NCBI GenBank assembly: GCA_033398695.1
Contig: CM065802.1
Location: forward strand, 147,112,096 to 147,176,095
Source of the DNA: Orobanche coerulescens
Taxonomy: Eukaryota; Streptophyta; Magnoliopsida; Lamiales; Orobanchaceae
Direction: 5' to 3'
DNA length: 64,000 bases
Under the pieces are notes generated by a model. That model saw only the letters and a list, made by a program, of their open reading frames with translations, was not told where the DNA came from and searched no databases. A program made the position numbers and the translations under genes. Positions 1 to 10,255 of this stretch are shown piece by piece. Numbering within the stretch: the first letter of the stretch is position 1; every line of letters starts with the position of its first letter.

Positions 1-318
1 AACAGAGGACCCTCACAATAAAATGAGTCACGAGACACTCAATGTCGTTCGCGCACAAGACACGGTCATGGAGTCGGTCCATCGAACTCCGCGAATCTGC
101 ATGATTCCTCAAATAACGAAACCATCAAGTTTCTGAGGGGGATCGGCCAATGTTGTTTTTTGCAGGTATAAGACCGAAAGATAGCTAGCCAATCGACCAG
201 ATCGCCCAAGTCCGAGTCCAAAGTCAGCTCAACGTATCGCCCGTCCTCATCTTACACGATCGCCAGCAAGAACCACCTCGCCCCATGTCTTCAACCACGG
301 AGCAAGGTGGGGGGCAAT
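1..318 (+). other. 3' internal segment of the first gag-only unit
   Basis: Noncoding. It matches 3363-3680 almost base for base and ends in the purine-rich GGTGGGGGGCAAT tract directly before the LTR at 319. No ORF of note. Confidence 0.8.
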
Positions 319-1421
319 TGTTGTGTCGAGAATTATACTCTTCGACCGGCGATCGCGACAGAGATCGGGCGACCTCCTCAGAGATCGGGCGACCGTGCCG
401 CAGCCGAGCAACCGAGGCAGAACTACCGATCAGAGACCAGGTGACCTAGCCTTAGCCCGGCAACCAAGGTAGATCGTCCGACCGAAGGTCCCAGGACAAG
501 TCCCGGTGCCGAGCGATCGACATCTAAGACGATTGTCTCTTGGTACTTGGCGATCGACTCCTGGTGGCCGACTAGCAGACGATCATCTCTCGGCACTTGG
601 CGATCGACCCTTGGTGACCGACCGACACCGACCCTTGGAGACCGACCAATGACGACCGCCTCATGCCGCTCGGAGCCGATGATCATCCAGTCGGCAAAGG
701 CCGAAGCTCAGGACAGAGCCCAGGTGCAGTGCCGAGACAAGATCTGCATTTCGCGGATCGTTGACCACAGCCTGTCAGCATCTCTCCACCAGCCTCAGGC
801 CCGCCGAGAGGTGTCCGTGGGACCGCCCGTGACAGCAACTCCGGACGCGTGCTGGCTCCTCATTGGACCGCACAGCTGGCTGCCGGCCGCAGCCTTGGAC
901 TTTAGGCAGACAACCCATGTGACTTAAAGACGATCGCCCCATTATTATATTGGACGAAAGGCGATCGCCCGCCAAGAAACAAGGCATTTCAGCCCCTATA
1001 TATAGAAGGCAGCCTGCACTTGTCCAAGGACCGAACTTTTACTCTCTGAAGTCCATCTGTCCAACAAGCACAACACAACTTGGCTTTCTCCTACTCTTGG
1101 CAACAGCTATCTCTCGGTTCCTTCTTCTCTCTCAGCCTCTCTCACACAGAAGACGATCGGCCGGGAGCAAGAACACCAAGGCCTCGCTCAAGAGCTGGAT
1201 AATAGGATCTTTTTACACTCATTGTACTTAGATTCTCACATTAATACTTCTATCCACGAATATTTGTATTAATAACATCTCGCGAGAGCATTCAAGCCCG
1301 AGCCTAACAAACCCGGCAAATCTTGTGTTATTCACACCCCCTCGGAAGTGCTCCCGCAACCTTGTTTGTTGTCCGTCCATTCCAGCAGTATTTCATCTTC
1401 GGATAAATATTTCGGGCAACA
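319..1421 (+). repeat. LTR of gag-only Gypsy element, copy 1
   Basis: About 1.1 kb, begins TGTTGTGTCGAG and ends GGGCAACA, so it has TG...CA ends. It is bounded by a polypurine tract on the left and a TGGCGCT primer site on the right. GATCG words, including the perfect palindrome GGCGATCGCC near 960-971, are frequent upstream of the TATA box at 996. ORFs within it are shadows of GC-rich DNA. Confidence 0.85.
996..1005 (+). promoter_or_regulatory. TATA box of LTR copy 1
   Basis: CTATATATAG sits about 35 bp downstream of GGCGATCGCC. It is in the expected place for the U3/R boundary and is conserved as CTATAAATAG in the other LTR. Confidence 0.65.
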
Positions 1422-1426
1422 AAAAT

Positions 1427-1444
1427 TGGCGCTAGAAGAAGGGG
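1427..1444 (+). promoter_or_regulatory. Primer binding site of gag-only Gypsy element
   Basis: TGGCGCTAGAAGAAGGGG lies five bases after the LTR end. The TGG start pairs with the CCA end of a tRNA. I did not identify the tRNA with certainty; it is not initiator Met. Confidence 0.75.
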
Positions 1445-1474
1445 ATCTAACCCTCAATTTTATTCCTACCGTCT

Positions 1475-1533
1475 CGAAGAACACTCACTGTTCTCCGGGG
1501 TATATACCTGAAGAAACACTCACTGTTCTTCAG
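1475..1533 (+). promoter_or_regulatory. Twin stem-loops between primer site and gag
   Basis: Two inverted repeats follow each other. The first (1475-1497) has arms CGAAGAAC and GTTCTCCG with one mismatch. The second (1508-1533) has arms CTGAAGAA(A)C and GTTCTTCAG. Both enclose the same seven-base loop ACTCACT. They end 17 bases before the gag ATG at 1551. In the other unit (5360-5418) the second hairpin is identical and the first has one loop change. Position and form resemble retroviral dimerisation or packaging signals; that role is inference. Confidence 0.55.
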
Positions 1534-1550
1534 AAAAAGCTTTCAGAATC

Positions 1551-2775
1551 ATGTCTTCCGCCTTCGCGTCGAAGAAAGCCGCTGGCCAGCTCGCCAGACG
1601 CCTCGTTCCGTCTCAGTCCGAGCCACAGCCGATGGCGGAAGGTAACCGCCGCGGTCGAAGATGCTCGATCCCGCCCCTCGGCGGTGGCCCAAGTCTCTCA
1701 CTCGATCAGTTCCAAACCGCGGAACAGATCGAGGAGGCCATGGCCGTCCTACAGGAGCGACGAAGTGCTCTCGACGCGCCGCCCACTATCACCCCCTCGG
1801 CCATCCGCCGGAAGACCAAACGGAAGTTCAAGGCATTGCTGACCGAGCGATCGCCAGGAGGCTCCCGTTCGCAGGGAGAGGCGCTCGCCAGCCGAGGCAC
1901 CTCTGTGTTCGATCGCCTCGGCAGCGACCCGTCTTGGCGACCGGGGCAGTCCGGCCCGAGCCACGAGACGACGGAGTTCGAGTCCGTCACCAGGAGCTCG
2001 GCCTATCCGACTCCCAGAAGGACGACCAGCCATCTGGCTCCCCCTCGCCAAATAGCCGAGGTCAGCAGCGGAGTCAGGAGATCGGTACACGATCGCCTCG
2101 GCTCTCGCTCCAAGAGCCGATCGACGAGCGACCATGCTACAGCGATGGCCGCAATGCAACGCCAGCTCAACGACATGAAGGCGCTCCTAGAATCTGGGGC
2201 AGGCACCAAGAGAAAGATCTCCGAGCCGAGCGAGCCGCTCGCGGTCCACATCGAGCTCGCCCCCGTGCAGCACAAGATCGCTCCTCCTCAAACACCCTTG
2301 TACGAGGGGAGATCGGACCCCGAAACACACCTGAGCAAGTTCAACATCTACATGACCGGGTGTGGGCATCGGACGCGACCAGGTGCCAAATGTTCCCTCT
2401 GACGCTGGACGACCTTGCCCACAGATGGTACACCTCATTGCCGCCTCGGTCCATCGGCTCCTTTAACCAACTGGCGACCGAATTCATAGCGTACTTCGCC
2501 AACAGGGTCGCTCGTCCAGAAGGTCCCCATCGCATGATGTGAATCAAACAAGGGGAAGAAGAGTCCGACTCGGACTACATCGACCGGGTAGACGAGATCA
2601 TCCTCAACGGCGAACCCATAAGCGATGAGATCGCCCTCTACACGGTCCTAGGAGGATTCCATGGTCTTTCGCCTATGTTCAGGCATCTTACGAAAGACCA
2701 CCCTCGACCTATGCGATCTTCCGAGCTAAGGCCGCAGACTTTCTGGCTAGGCAAAGGTTTCTCCTTAGCCTATGA
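1551..2775 (+). pseudogene. gag: Gypsy gag, copy 1, broken by frameshift and stop
   Basis: The ATG follows the twin hairpins and starts MSSAFASKKAAGQLARR, the same start as the better copy at 5436. The reading frame is open to 2402. A one-base loss near 2362 (compared with the second copy) moves the protein into another frame that stays open to a TGA at 2540-2542, where the other copy has CGA. Homology goes on to about 2775. The conserved part around 2290-2700 is the capsid-like domain of Gypsy gag (retrotrans_gag family), with a WYTSLPP motif and a FANRVA segment. The first 250 residues are Arg/Ser/Pro rich. No zinc knuckle is seen. Gag would form the virus-like particle that packages element RNA; this copy cannot make a full protein. 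Confidence 0.85.
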
Positions 2776-3680
2776 GCAGCGCGATCGGCGCCCGAACGAC
2801 GATCTCCAGCCCGATCGCCGGTATCAACCTATGAATAACGCGATCGGCAGCCGAACGACGATCACCAGTCTTCCAGCCCGATCGCCATTCTCAAGCAACA
2901 TCACCAAGACTGGAGGACTCATTCGCCGTCTACAGTTCACCATCTAACATGATGGACTAAGGCACGAGATCGCCTCCACCACACAACATACAACCATGGT
3001 CCTAGTAGTCGATGGAACCGGCTGCTTCGGCCATGCAAGGTCCCTTTGGGCCAAGATCGCACGCCCTTCGTTTAAATACGAGGCCGGCGTAGTCTGAGGG
3101 CCCTCCAAAACTAATCAGTGGACACGATCGCCCGCCCTCAAAGGTTCATCATCTAACATGGTGAACCCGGACAATGCGACGCGTCACTACCCCCGTCTCA
3201 ACGTACACCGTCGAGGTTCGCCATCTTCATGGCGGGCCGAGGTGGAATCAGAGCTAACAAGCCGCAGAAGTGGAGTTGATTAATCCGACGATGCCCCACC
3301 CAAGGACTCCTCTAGACCAAGACCGCACGCCCTTCGTTTAAATACGAGGCGAGGCGCAGCCTAACAGAGGACCCTCACAATAAAATGAGTCACGAGACAC
3401 TCAATGTCGTTCGCGCACAAGACACGGTCATGGAGTCGGTCCATCGAACTCCGCGACTGTGCACGATTCCTCAAATGACGAAACCATCAAGTTTCTGAGG
3501 GGGATCGGCCAATGTTGTTTTTTGCAGGTATAAAACCAAAAGATAGCTAGCCAATCAACCAGATCGCCCAAGTCCGAGTCCAAAGTCAGCTCAACGTATC
3601 GCCCGTCCTCATCTTACACGATCGCCAGCAAGAACCACCTCGCCCCATGTCTTCAACATCGGAGCAAGCTGGGGGGCAAT
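2776..3680 (+). other. Noncoding 3' internal region and polypurine tract
   Basis: About 0.9 kb without a credible gene. It holds loosely repeated words: CATCTAACATG at about 2942 and 3150, and TTTAAATACGAGGC at about 3070 and 3337. The region ends in the purine-rich tract CTGGGGGGCAAT at about 3669-3680, the expected plus-strand primer directly before the LTR. Confidence 0.7.
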
Positions 3681-4359
3681 TGCTGTGTCGAGAATTATAC
3701 TCTTCGATCGGCGATCGCCACAGAGATCGGGCGATCTCCTCAGAGATCGGGCGACCGTGCCGCAGCCGAGCAGCCGAGGCAGAACTACCGATCAGAGACC
3801 AAGTGACCTAGCCTTAGCCCGGCAACCAAGGTAGATTGGCCAACTGAAGGTCCCAGGACAAGTCCCGGTGCCGAGCGATCGACATCTAAGACGATTGTAT
3901 CTTGGTACTTGGCGATCGACTCCTGGTGGCCGACTAGCAGACGATCATCTCTCGGCACTTGGCGATCGACCCTTGGTGACCGACCGATACCGACCCTTAG
4001 AGACCGACCAATGACGACCGCCTCATGCCGCTCGGAGCCAATGATCATCTAGTCGGCAAAGGCCGAAGCTCAGGACAGAGCCCACGTGCAGTGCCGAGAC
4101 AAGATCTGCATTTCGCGGATCGTTGACCACAGCCTGTCAGCATCTCTCCACCAAGCGACAGGCCCGCTGAAAGGTGTCCGTGGGACCGCCCGTGACAGCA
4201 ACTCCGGACGCGTGCTGGCTCCTCATTGGACCGCACAGCTGGCTGCCGGCCGCAGCCTTGGACTTTAGGCAGACAACCCATGTGACTGAAAGACGATCGC
4301 CCCATTATTATATTGGACGAAAGGCGATCGCCCGCCAGGAAACAAGGCATTTCAGCCCC

Positions 4360-4367
4360 TATAAATA
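4360..4367 (+). promoter_or_regulatory. First TATA box of the enlarged LTR
   Basis: TATAAATA is followed by GAAGGCAGCC, as in the LTR at 319. It lies in the first duplicate. Confidence 0.6.
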
Positions 4368-4480
4368 GAAGGCAGCCTGCACTTGTCCAAGGACCGAACT
4401 TTTACTTTCTGAAGTCCATCTGTCCAACAAGCACAACACAACTTGGCTTTCTCCTACTCTTGGCAACAGCTATCTCTCGG

Positions 4481-5002
4481 CACTTGGCGATCGACCCTTG
4501 GTGACCGACCGATACCGACCCTTAGAGACCGACCAATGACGACCGCCTCATGCCGCTTGGAGCCAATGATCATCTAGTCGGCAAAGGCCGAAGCTCAGGA
4601 CAGAGCCCACGTGCAGTGCCGAGACAAGATCTGCATTTCGCGGATCGTTGACCACAGCCTGTCAGCATCTCTCCACCAAGCGACAGGCCCGCTGAAAGGT
4701 GTCCGTGGGACCGCCCGTGACAGCAACTCCGGACGCGTGCTGGCTCCTCATGGGACCGCCTGGTGTTGCCGCCGCGACCTTGGACTTTAGGCAGACAACC
4801 CATGTGACTGAAAGACGATCGCCCCATTATTATATTGGACGAAAGGCGATCGCCCGCCAAGAAACAAAGCATTTCAGCCCCTATAAATAGAAGGCAGCCT
4901 GCACTTGTCCAAGGACCGAACTTTTACTCTCTGAAGTCCATCTGTCCAACAAGCACAACACAACTTGGATTTCTCCTACTCTTGGCAACAGCTATCTCTC
5001 GG
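4481..5002 (+). repeat. Second copy of a 522-bp direct duplication inside the LTR
   Basis: The nine bases ATCTCTCGG occur at 3947-3955, at the junction 4472-4480 and at 4994-5002. This suggests slippage or microhomology-mediated duplication. The copies differ mainly in a short patch near 4750-4780. Confidence 0.8.
4882..4889 (+). promoter_or_regulatory. Second TATA box of the enlarged LTR
   Basis: TATAAATA in the second duplicate, 522 bp downstream of the first and in the same context. Confidence 0.6.
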
Positions 5003-5311
5003 TTCCTTCTTCTCTCTCAGCCTCTCTCACACAGAAGACGATCGGCCGGGAGCAAGAACACCAAGGCCTCGCTCAAGAGCTGGATAATAGGATCTTTTTA
5101 CACTCATTGTACTTATATTCTCACATTAATACTTGTATCCACGAATATTTGTATTAATAACATCTCGCGAGAGCATTCAAGCCCGGGCCTAACAAACCCG
5201 GCAAATCTTGTGTTATTCACACCCCCTCGGAAGTGCTCCCGCAACCTTGTTTGTTGTCCGTCCATTCCAGCAGTATTTCATCTTTGGATAAATATTTCGG
5301 GCAACAACAAT

Positions 5312-5329
5312 TGGCGCTAGAAGAAGGGG
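5312..5329 (+). promoter_or_regulatory. Primer binding site, second unit
   Basis: TGGCGCTAGAAGAAGGGG, identical to the site at 1427. Confidence 0.75.
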
Positions 5330-5359
5330 ATCTAACCCTCAATTTTATTCCTACCGTCT

Positions 5360-5418
5360 CGAAGAACACTCACAGTTCTCCGGGGCATATACCTGAAGAA
5401 ACACTCACTGTTCTTCAG
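5360..5418 (+). promoter_or_regulatory. Twin stem-loops before gag, second unit
   Basis: Same two hairpins as at 1475-1533. The second (5393-5418) is unchanged. The first has its seven-base loop changed to ACTCACA, while the stem is kept. Confidence 0.5.
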
Positions 5419-5435
5419 AGAAAGCTTTCAGAATC

Positions 5436-6614
5436 ATGTCTTCTGCCTTCGCGTCGAAGAAAGCCGCTGGCCAGCTTGCCAGACGCCTCGTTCCGTCTCA
5501 GTCCGAGCCACAGCCGATGGCGGAAGGTAGCCGCCACGGTACGAGACCCTCGATCCCACCCCTGGGCGGCGGCCCAAGTCTCTCACTCGATCAGTTCCAA
5601 ACCGCGGAACATATCGAGGAGGCCATGGCCGTCCTACAGGAGCGACGAAGTGCTCTCGACGCGCCGCCCGCTATCACCCCCTCGGCCATCCGCCGGAAGA
5701 CCAAACGGAAGTTCAAGGCGTTGCTGACCGAGCGATCGCCAGGAGGCTCCCGTTCGCAGGGAGAGGCGCTCGCCAGCCGGGGCACCTCTGTGTTCGATCG
5801 CCTCGGCAGCGACCCGTCTTGGCAACCAGGGCAGTCCGGCCCCAGCCACGAGATGACGGAGTTCGAGTCCGTCACCAGGAGCTCGGCCTATCCAACTCCC
5901 AGAAGGCCGACCAGCCATCTGGCTCCCCCTTGCCAAATAGCCGAGGTCGGCAGCAGCGGAGTTAGGAGATCGGTACACGATCGCCTCGGCTCCCGCTCCA
6001 AGAGCCGATCGACGAGCGACCATGCTACAACGATGGCCGCAATGCAACGCCAGCTCAACGACATGAAGGCGCTCCTAGAATCTGGGGCAGGCGCCAAGAG
6101 CAAGATCGCCGAGCCGAGCGAGCCGCTCGCGGTCCACATCGAGCTCGCCCCCGTGCATCACAAGATCGCTCCTCCTCAAACACCCTTGTACAAGGGGAGA
6201 TCGGACCCCGAAACACATCTGAGCAAGTTCAACATCTACATGACCGGGTGTAGGGCATCGGACGCGACCAGGTGCCGAATGTTCCCTCTGACGCTGGACG
6301 ACCTTGCCCACAGATGGTACACCTCATTGCCGCCTCAGTCCATCGGCTCCTTTAACCAACTGGCGACTGACTTCATAGCGTACTTCGCCAACAGGGTCGC
6401 TCGGCTAGAAGGTCCCCATCGCATGATGCGAATCAAACAAGGGGAAGAAGAGTTCGACTCGGAATACATCGAATGGGTAGATGAGATCATCCTCAACGGC
6501 GAACCCATAAGCGATGAGATCGCCCTCTACATGGTCCTAGGAGTATTCCATGGTCTTTCGCCTATCTTCAGGCATCTTACGAAAGACCAACCCTCGACCT
6601 ACGCGATCTTCTGA
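5436..6614 (+). CDS. gag: Gypsy gag (capsid) protein, longest copy, C-terminally truncated
   Basis: A 392-codon ORF, start MSSAFASKKAAGQLARR, chosen because it is the first ATG after the leader hairpins and both copies share it. Residues 1-240 are basic, Ser/Pro rich and low in complexity. A capsid-like retrotrans_gag domain follows at roughly residues 250-390, with PLYKGRSDPETHLSKFN, WYTSLPP and FANRVARLEGPHRMM. It ends at TGA 6612-6614, where copy 1 has CGA, so this stop looks like a CpG transition and the ancestral protein was about 16 residues longer. There is no CCHC knuckle and no protease in frame or downstream. The product would assemble particles; reverse transcriptase would have to come from another element. 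Expression is unknown. Confidence 0.8.
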   Translation: MSSAFASKKAAGQLARRLVPSQSEPQPMAEGSRHGTRPSIPPLGGGPSLSLDQFQTAEHIEEAMAVLQERRSALDAPPAITPSAIRRKTKRKFKALLTERSPGGSRSQGEALASRGTSVFDRLGSDPSWQPGQSGPSHEMTEFESVTRSSAYPTPRRPTSHLAPPCQIAEVGSSGVRRSVHDRLGSRSKSRSTSDHATTMAAMQRQLNDMKALLESGAGAKSKIAEPSEPLAVHIELAPVHHKIAPPQTPLYKGRSDPETHLSKFNIYMTGCRASDATRCRMFPLTLDDLAHRWYTSLPPQSIGSFNQLATDFIAYFANRVARLEGPHRMMRIKQGEEEFDSEYIEWVDEIILNGEPISDEIALYMVLGVFHGLSPIFRHLTKDQPSTYAIF

Positions 6615-7515
6615 GCTAAGGCTGCAGACTTTCTGGCCAGGCAACGGTTTCTCCTTAGCCTATGAGCAGCGCGATCGGCGCCCGAACGACGATCTCCAGC
6701 CCGATCGCCGGTATCAACCTATGAATAACGCGATCGGCAGCCGAACGACGATCAACAGTCTTCTAGCCCGATCGCCATTCTCAAGCAACATCACCAAGAC
6801 CGGAGGACTCGTTCGCTGTCTACAGTTCACCATCTAACATGATGGACTAAGGCACGAGATCGCCTCCACCACACAACATACAGCCATGGTCCTGGTAGTC
6901 GATGGAACCGGCTGCTTCGGCCATGCAAGGTCACTTTGGGCCAAGATCACCCGCCCTTCGTTTAAATACAAGGTCGGCATAGTCTGAGGGCCCTCCAAAA
7001 CTAATAAGTGGACACGATCGCCCGCCCTCAAAGGTTCATCATCTAACATGGTGAACCTGGACAATGCGACGCGTCACTACCCCCGTCTCAACATACACCG
7101 TCGAGGTTCGCCATCTTCATGGCGGGCCGAGGTGAAAGCAGAGCTAACAAGACGCGGAAGTGGAGTTGATTAATCCGACGACACCCCGCGCAAGGACTCC
7201 TCTAGACCAAGACCAAATGCCCTTCGTTTAAATACGAGGCGAGTCGCAGCCTAACACCGGACCCACACAATAAAATGAGTCACGAGACACTCAATGTCGT
7301 TCGCGTACAAGACATGGTCATGGAGTCGGTCCATCGAACTCCGTGACTGTGCACGATTCCTCAAATGACGAAACCATCATGTTTCTGAGGGGGATCGGCC
7401 AATGTTGTTTTTTGCAGGTACAAGACCGAAAGATAGCTAGCCAATCGACCAGATCGCCCAAGTCCGAGTCCAAAGTCAGCTCAACGGATCGCCCGTCCTC
7501 ATCTTACACGATCGC
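6615..7515 (+). other. Noncoding 3' internal region, third unit, truncated
   Basis: Parallels 2776-3680 with many substitutions. It breaks off inside the words CTTACACGATCG at 7515, before the polypurine tract is reached. Confidence 0.7.
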
Positions 7516-8653
7516 ACGGATTATTTTGTCGCGGTATTTTCAAGATGCCCACTAGTGCCACTGTATATTGCAAAATTATTCCACTTTGAGGACCAAAATA
7601 TTTTGAGATATTTTCAGTAATTTAGAAATACATTTGCTTAGACCCGAATCGAATATTTCTGAATGTTTTAATTAAAAGAAAGGTGTCCTCATTTCTATCA
7701 AATGCAAGAGAAATTTTCAAAGTCTCGATAACGATGTTTGTATTACTTTTCGAATATGACACTCAAGATCAACTGGTGTTCCCAAAATTATTTTCAAAAA
7801 GGTGGTTTTTGTTTTTAAAACCTATCATTCCTGTTTGCGGTCCGGGAATGTATGTATGATGTTCGCATTATCGTTAGGGTGTTAGACCCCGTGTTGTGAT
7901 TGAATTGGTGGTGTGAGCGTTGAGTCGTTCGCCACACATTTGTTGTGTTAGCCCTCTATGAGAGGTGTTATGTTGGTCTTTAGTGTTGTCGTTTCGTGGT
8001 GATTTGCGTGTTATCGCACCTGTGTGAGCCGTTAGAGCTTGGGTTTGTACGATTATGTACATATATGAATGTTTTATGATGTTTTGTAATTGTGCGCTGG
8101 TTATCGCTCGGGCCGTTGAAATCGCCAAAAGGATGCCGTCGTTGCTATGATTTGGTGTATGTGTGTCGCCTTAGGATGGTAATCGCTGTATGTGATTCGT
8201 TTACTACTGCAAGTTCCATTTGTTGTAATGGTAGTTTTTGTATTCGTGCAATTACCCGGAGTGGATATTTTGTCGTGTTACTGATTGTTGCCTTACGTTA
8301 ATATGCTGTGCTGAGTCAGTATCTCAGGTATGTTGTTTTGCGATGTTATGTTCCATTGTACCTAACAGTTGTATATTCGGCATGCCGATGTGCTTCATCT
8401 GTAATGTGCCAGGGCATGTACGTGCAAATTGTCCTTCCCCGCCAGTAGCGGGTTATAAGTGTGCACTCGAGGGGCACAGAATCCAGTTTTGCGAGTTGGT
8501 TACCGAGTCTTCTGGGTACGAACTTCAGCACAGATATCAGGATCGGCTTTGAGAGGACTTTGAAAGATGTTTCTATCGGTTGCTTGTTGTGTTGTTACCT
8601 TGCTTCCGTTGTTGTGAGTCTCGGGGAGGACACTTCTTTTAAAAGAGGTCGAA
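7516..8653 (+). pseudogene. Decayed Gypsy internal region with gag zinc knuckles
   Basis: AT-rich sequence without a good ORF up to about 8240. The segment 8391-8432 encodes CFICNVPGHVRANC, a perfect CX2CX4HX4C knuckle. A second knuckle at 8454-8492 (YKCALEGHRIQFC) has lost its first Cys. The spacing matches the double knuckle of the gag at 37643-38763. About 160 bp later comes AAAAGAGGTCGAA, a polypurine-like tract, then TATAATACCC at 8654, a likely mutated TGTAATACCC LTR start. There is no protease, RT or integrase between knuckle and LTR, so this appears to be another gag-only derivative of the Tekay type. The left boundary is only the breakpoint with the array at 7515. Confidence 0.6.
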
Positions 8654-9190
8654 TATAATACCCGTATTATATTTGACTTTTGCATTTTCTCTTTCTCAAT
8701 TCTATCGACTCGCTCGTGTTCGTTGATACTTTCTGAACTTGTTTGGTATCTCGGTTGTCATCGTTCGAATGGGTTGTGACCTTTCGGATCAATCTGTTTA
8801 TCATTGTGACTTTTTACGAGTTCGGTTCGATTCTTGTGAACCTTGTTCGAAATTAACGTCCTTCAGATCTACAAGTTCTTTTAATGTCTTGAGTTGAAGT
8901 GTGAACTTCAGAGTTGTTATTCGATCATTGTTGTTCGAGCGTTATTGTTCGATCGTTAATGTTCGATCATTGTTATTCGATCGTTGTTCGATCGTTGTTG
9001 TTCGATCATTTCTATTCGGTCATTGTTGTTCGATCATTGTTATTCGATTGTTGTTGTTCGATCATTGTTGTTCGACTGCTGTTGTTCGATCATTGTTATT
9101 CGATCGTTGTTGTTCGATCGTTGTTGTTAGATCATTGCTATTCGATCGTTGTTGTTCGATCATTGTTGTTCAACCGTGGTAGATCGATTG
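8654..9190 (+). repeat. LTR-like fragment with a TTCGATC minisatellite
   Basis: Starts like a Tekay LTR (TATAATACCC) and is interrupted from about 8905 by the minisatellite. No LTR end is recognisable, so extent and identity are uncertain. Confidence 0.4.
8905..9185 (+). repeat. Minisatellite with unit about TTGTTGTTCGATCAT/G
   Basis: About 280 bp of imperfect 14-18 bp units built from TTGTTGTTCGATC and TTGTTATTCGATC. Open frames across it (reading LLFDHCCS and similar) come from the repeat and are not genes. Several units hold the palindrome CGATCG. Confidence 0.85.
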
Positions 9191-9742
9191 TTGTTGCCTG
9201 ATCTCGTACCGCGAAGAATTTTTGTTCACCGTTAGTTAGCTGTTTCGATTGCGGTCAATTGGGACACCGAGCCGTGCATTGCGAGACGGTAGCTGAGAGG
9301 TTTGGGGATTGAGTTTGCGTCTGTGCTCTGAAATGACACGGAGATGCCTAGTGTGGTTTTTCGAGAATTTCAGCGTAGTCCGAATCGTACGTGGTTATCC
9401 TTGCGGATCGTTTTGAGTATATTTTCTATTCTCTTGACTGTGCATGTTTTCTTATAATAAGTACCTCCTGTTTTTGTGATTGCTCGGATAGTTTACTTGA
9501 TTGTGTTATCTGTTTGGTAATACTTGACACTTGTTGGTTTTATTATGTCTCTGCTTGTGACATTGTGATGTTTGTCGTTGAGCGTAATTTCACGCCGTAT
9601 GTTCCTTTGCATTCTAGTAACGTTTCACCGTTGGGCGTGACTTATTCGGTTTCTGTGGATCTCGTTGAGATGTTCCTGGTGGGATGTTGCTCCTCCCTAC
9701 TTATTTTAAGTTTCGGGACGAAACTTCTTAAGGAGTGTAGTA
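9191..9742 (+). pseudogene. Decayed Gypsy gag knuckle and 3' end before a Tekay LTR
   Basis: 9241-9282 encodes CFDCGQLGHRAVHC, a complete CX2CX4HX4C knuckle, in frame with ETVAERFGD and a stop. From there to 9742 nothing coding is recognisable. The 3' end holds AGTTTCGGGACGAAACTTC and then the purine-rich AAGGAGTGTAGTA just before the LTR at 9743. The same AGTTTCGGGACGAAA word precedes the LTR at 39015, which marks this as the 3' end of a Tekay-type internal region. As in the preceding element, pol is absent between knuckle and LTR. Confidence 0.6.
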
Positions 9743-10255
9743 TGTAATATCCGCAATTTTTGATTTTCGGTAATTTTCTTTTTCTTGCGGGAATATATCT
9801 TAGCTGATCACTTATGACCATTTCGTCATTCTGAGAATGATTAATTATGCACTTTTTGACATTCGAGTTTGTTTCGGTATCGTTTTGTTGAGTTTCGTGC
9901 TTCTTAGCGACTTTTCCGCACTTGAGTTCTATTCTTGCGAATCTCATCCGAAACTGTTGTTTCGAGTTTCCTGTAAGTCCGTTTAACTTTTTTAGACGGT
10001 TGCGAACTTTTATTGGTGTTTCAATAGAGTATCGTGTTGGGTCGTTCTGTAATATTCCAAAGTTTTGGGTTCTATTACGTTATTCTCTTTCCGGGTCGTT
10101 TGATGTTACTGACGTGTTAGGACCGATTATTTTGACGTGAAGTCACTAAATGAAGATTTATAGTTGTTCATTCAGGCCTTTGAATGGTCGGGATTATACA
10201 TCGTTCAAGTGTATCATGTTCGTGGGTTTTATTTTGGCACTTTTAGGCATGAACA

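Larger units (their letters stand above)
3681..5306 (+). repeat. LTR of gag-only Gypsy element, copy 2, enlarged by internal duplication
   Basis: It has the same ends as the LTR at 319 (TG...GGGCAACA) but is 1626 bp instead of 1103. The extra length is a direct duplication of about 522 bp (3956-4480 repeated as 4481-5002). As a result it carries two TATA boxes. Confidence 0.85.
1..7515 (+). mobile_element. Tandem array of a gag-only Gypsy LTR retrotransposon
   Basis: The order is internal 3' end (1-318), LTR (319-1421), internal (1422-3680), LTR (3681-5306), internal (5307-7515). The same 3' internal sequence, starting near the words AACAGAGGACCC, recurs at 1, 3363 and about 7252. Each LTR is preceded by a purine-rich tract and followed by a TGGCGCT primer site. 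The internal part is only about 2.2 kb and holds one gag ORF with no protease, RT or integrase, which matches the non-autonomous class called TR-GAG. Tandem sharing of LTRs is usually explained by recombination between LTRs of two copies. At 7515 the unit stops abruptly about 140-150 bp short of the expected LTR start and unrelated decayed Gypsy sequence begins. The left end is cut by the window. Confidence 0.85.

Noticed and set aside
960..971. GGCGATCGCC words resembling the cyanobacterial HIP1 palindrome
   Set aside because: Confined to the LTRs of one plant retroelement family; everything else is eukaryotic retrotransposon, so no cyanobacterial DNA.
1551..2542. Overlapping long ORFs in several frames in the first 7 kb (both strands)
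   Set aside because: They come from GC-rich, stop-poor sequence. Only the frame shared by both copies with capsid similarity (1551 and 5436) was kept as gag.
8901..9201. Two overlapping ORFs rich in Leu, Phe, Asp, Cys and Ser
   Set aside because: Pure products of the TTGTTCGATC minisatellite; similar strings in every frame.
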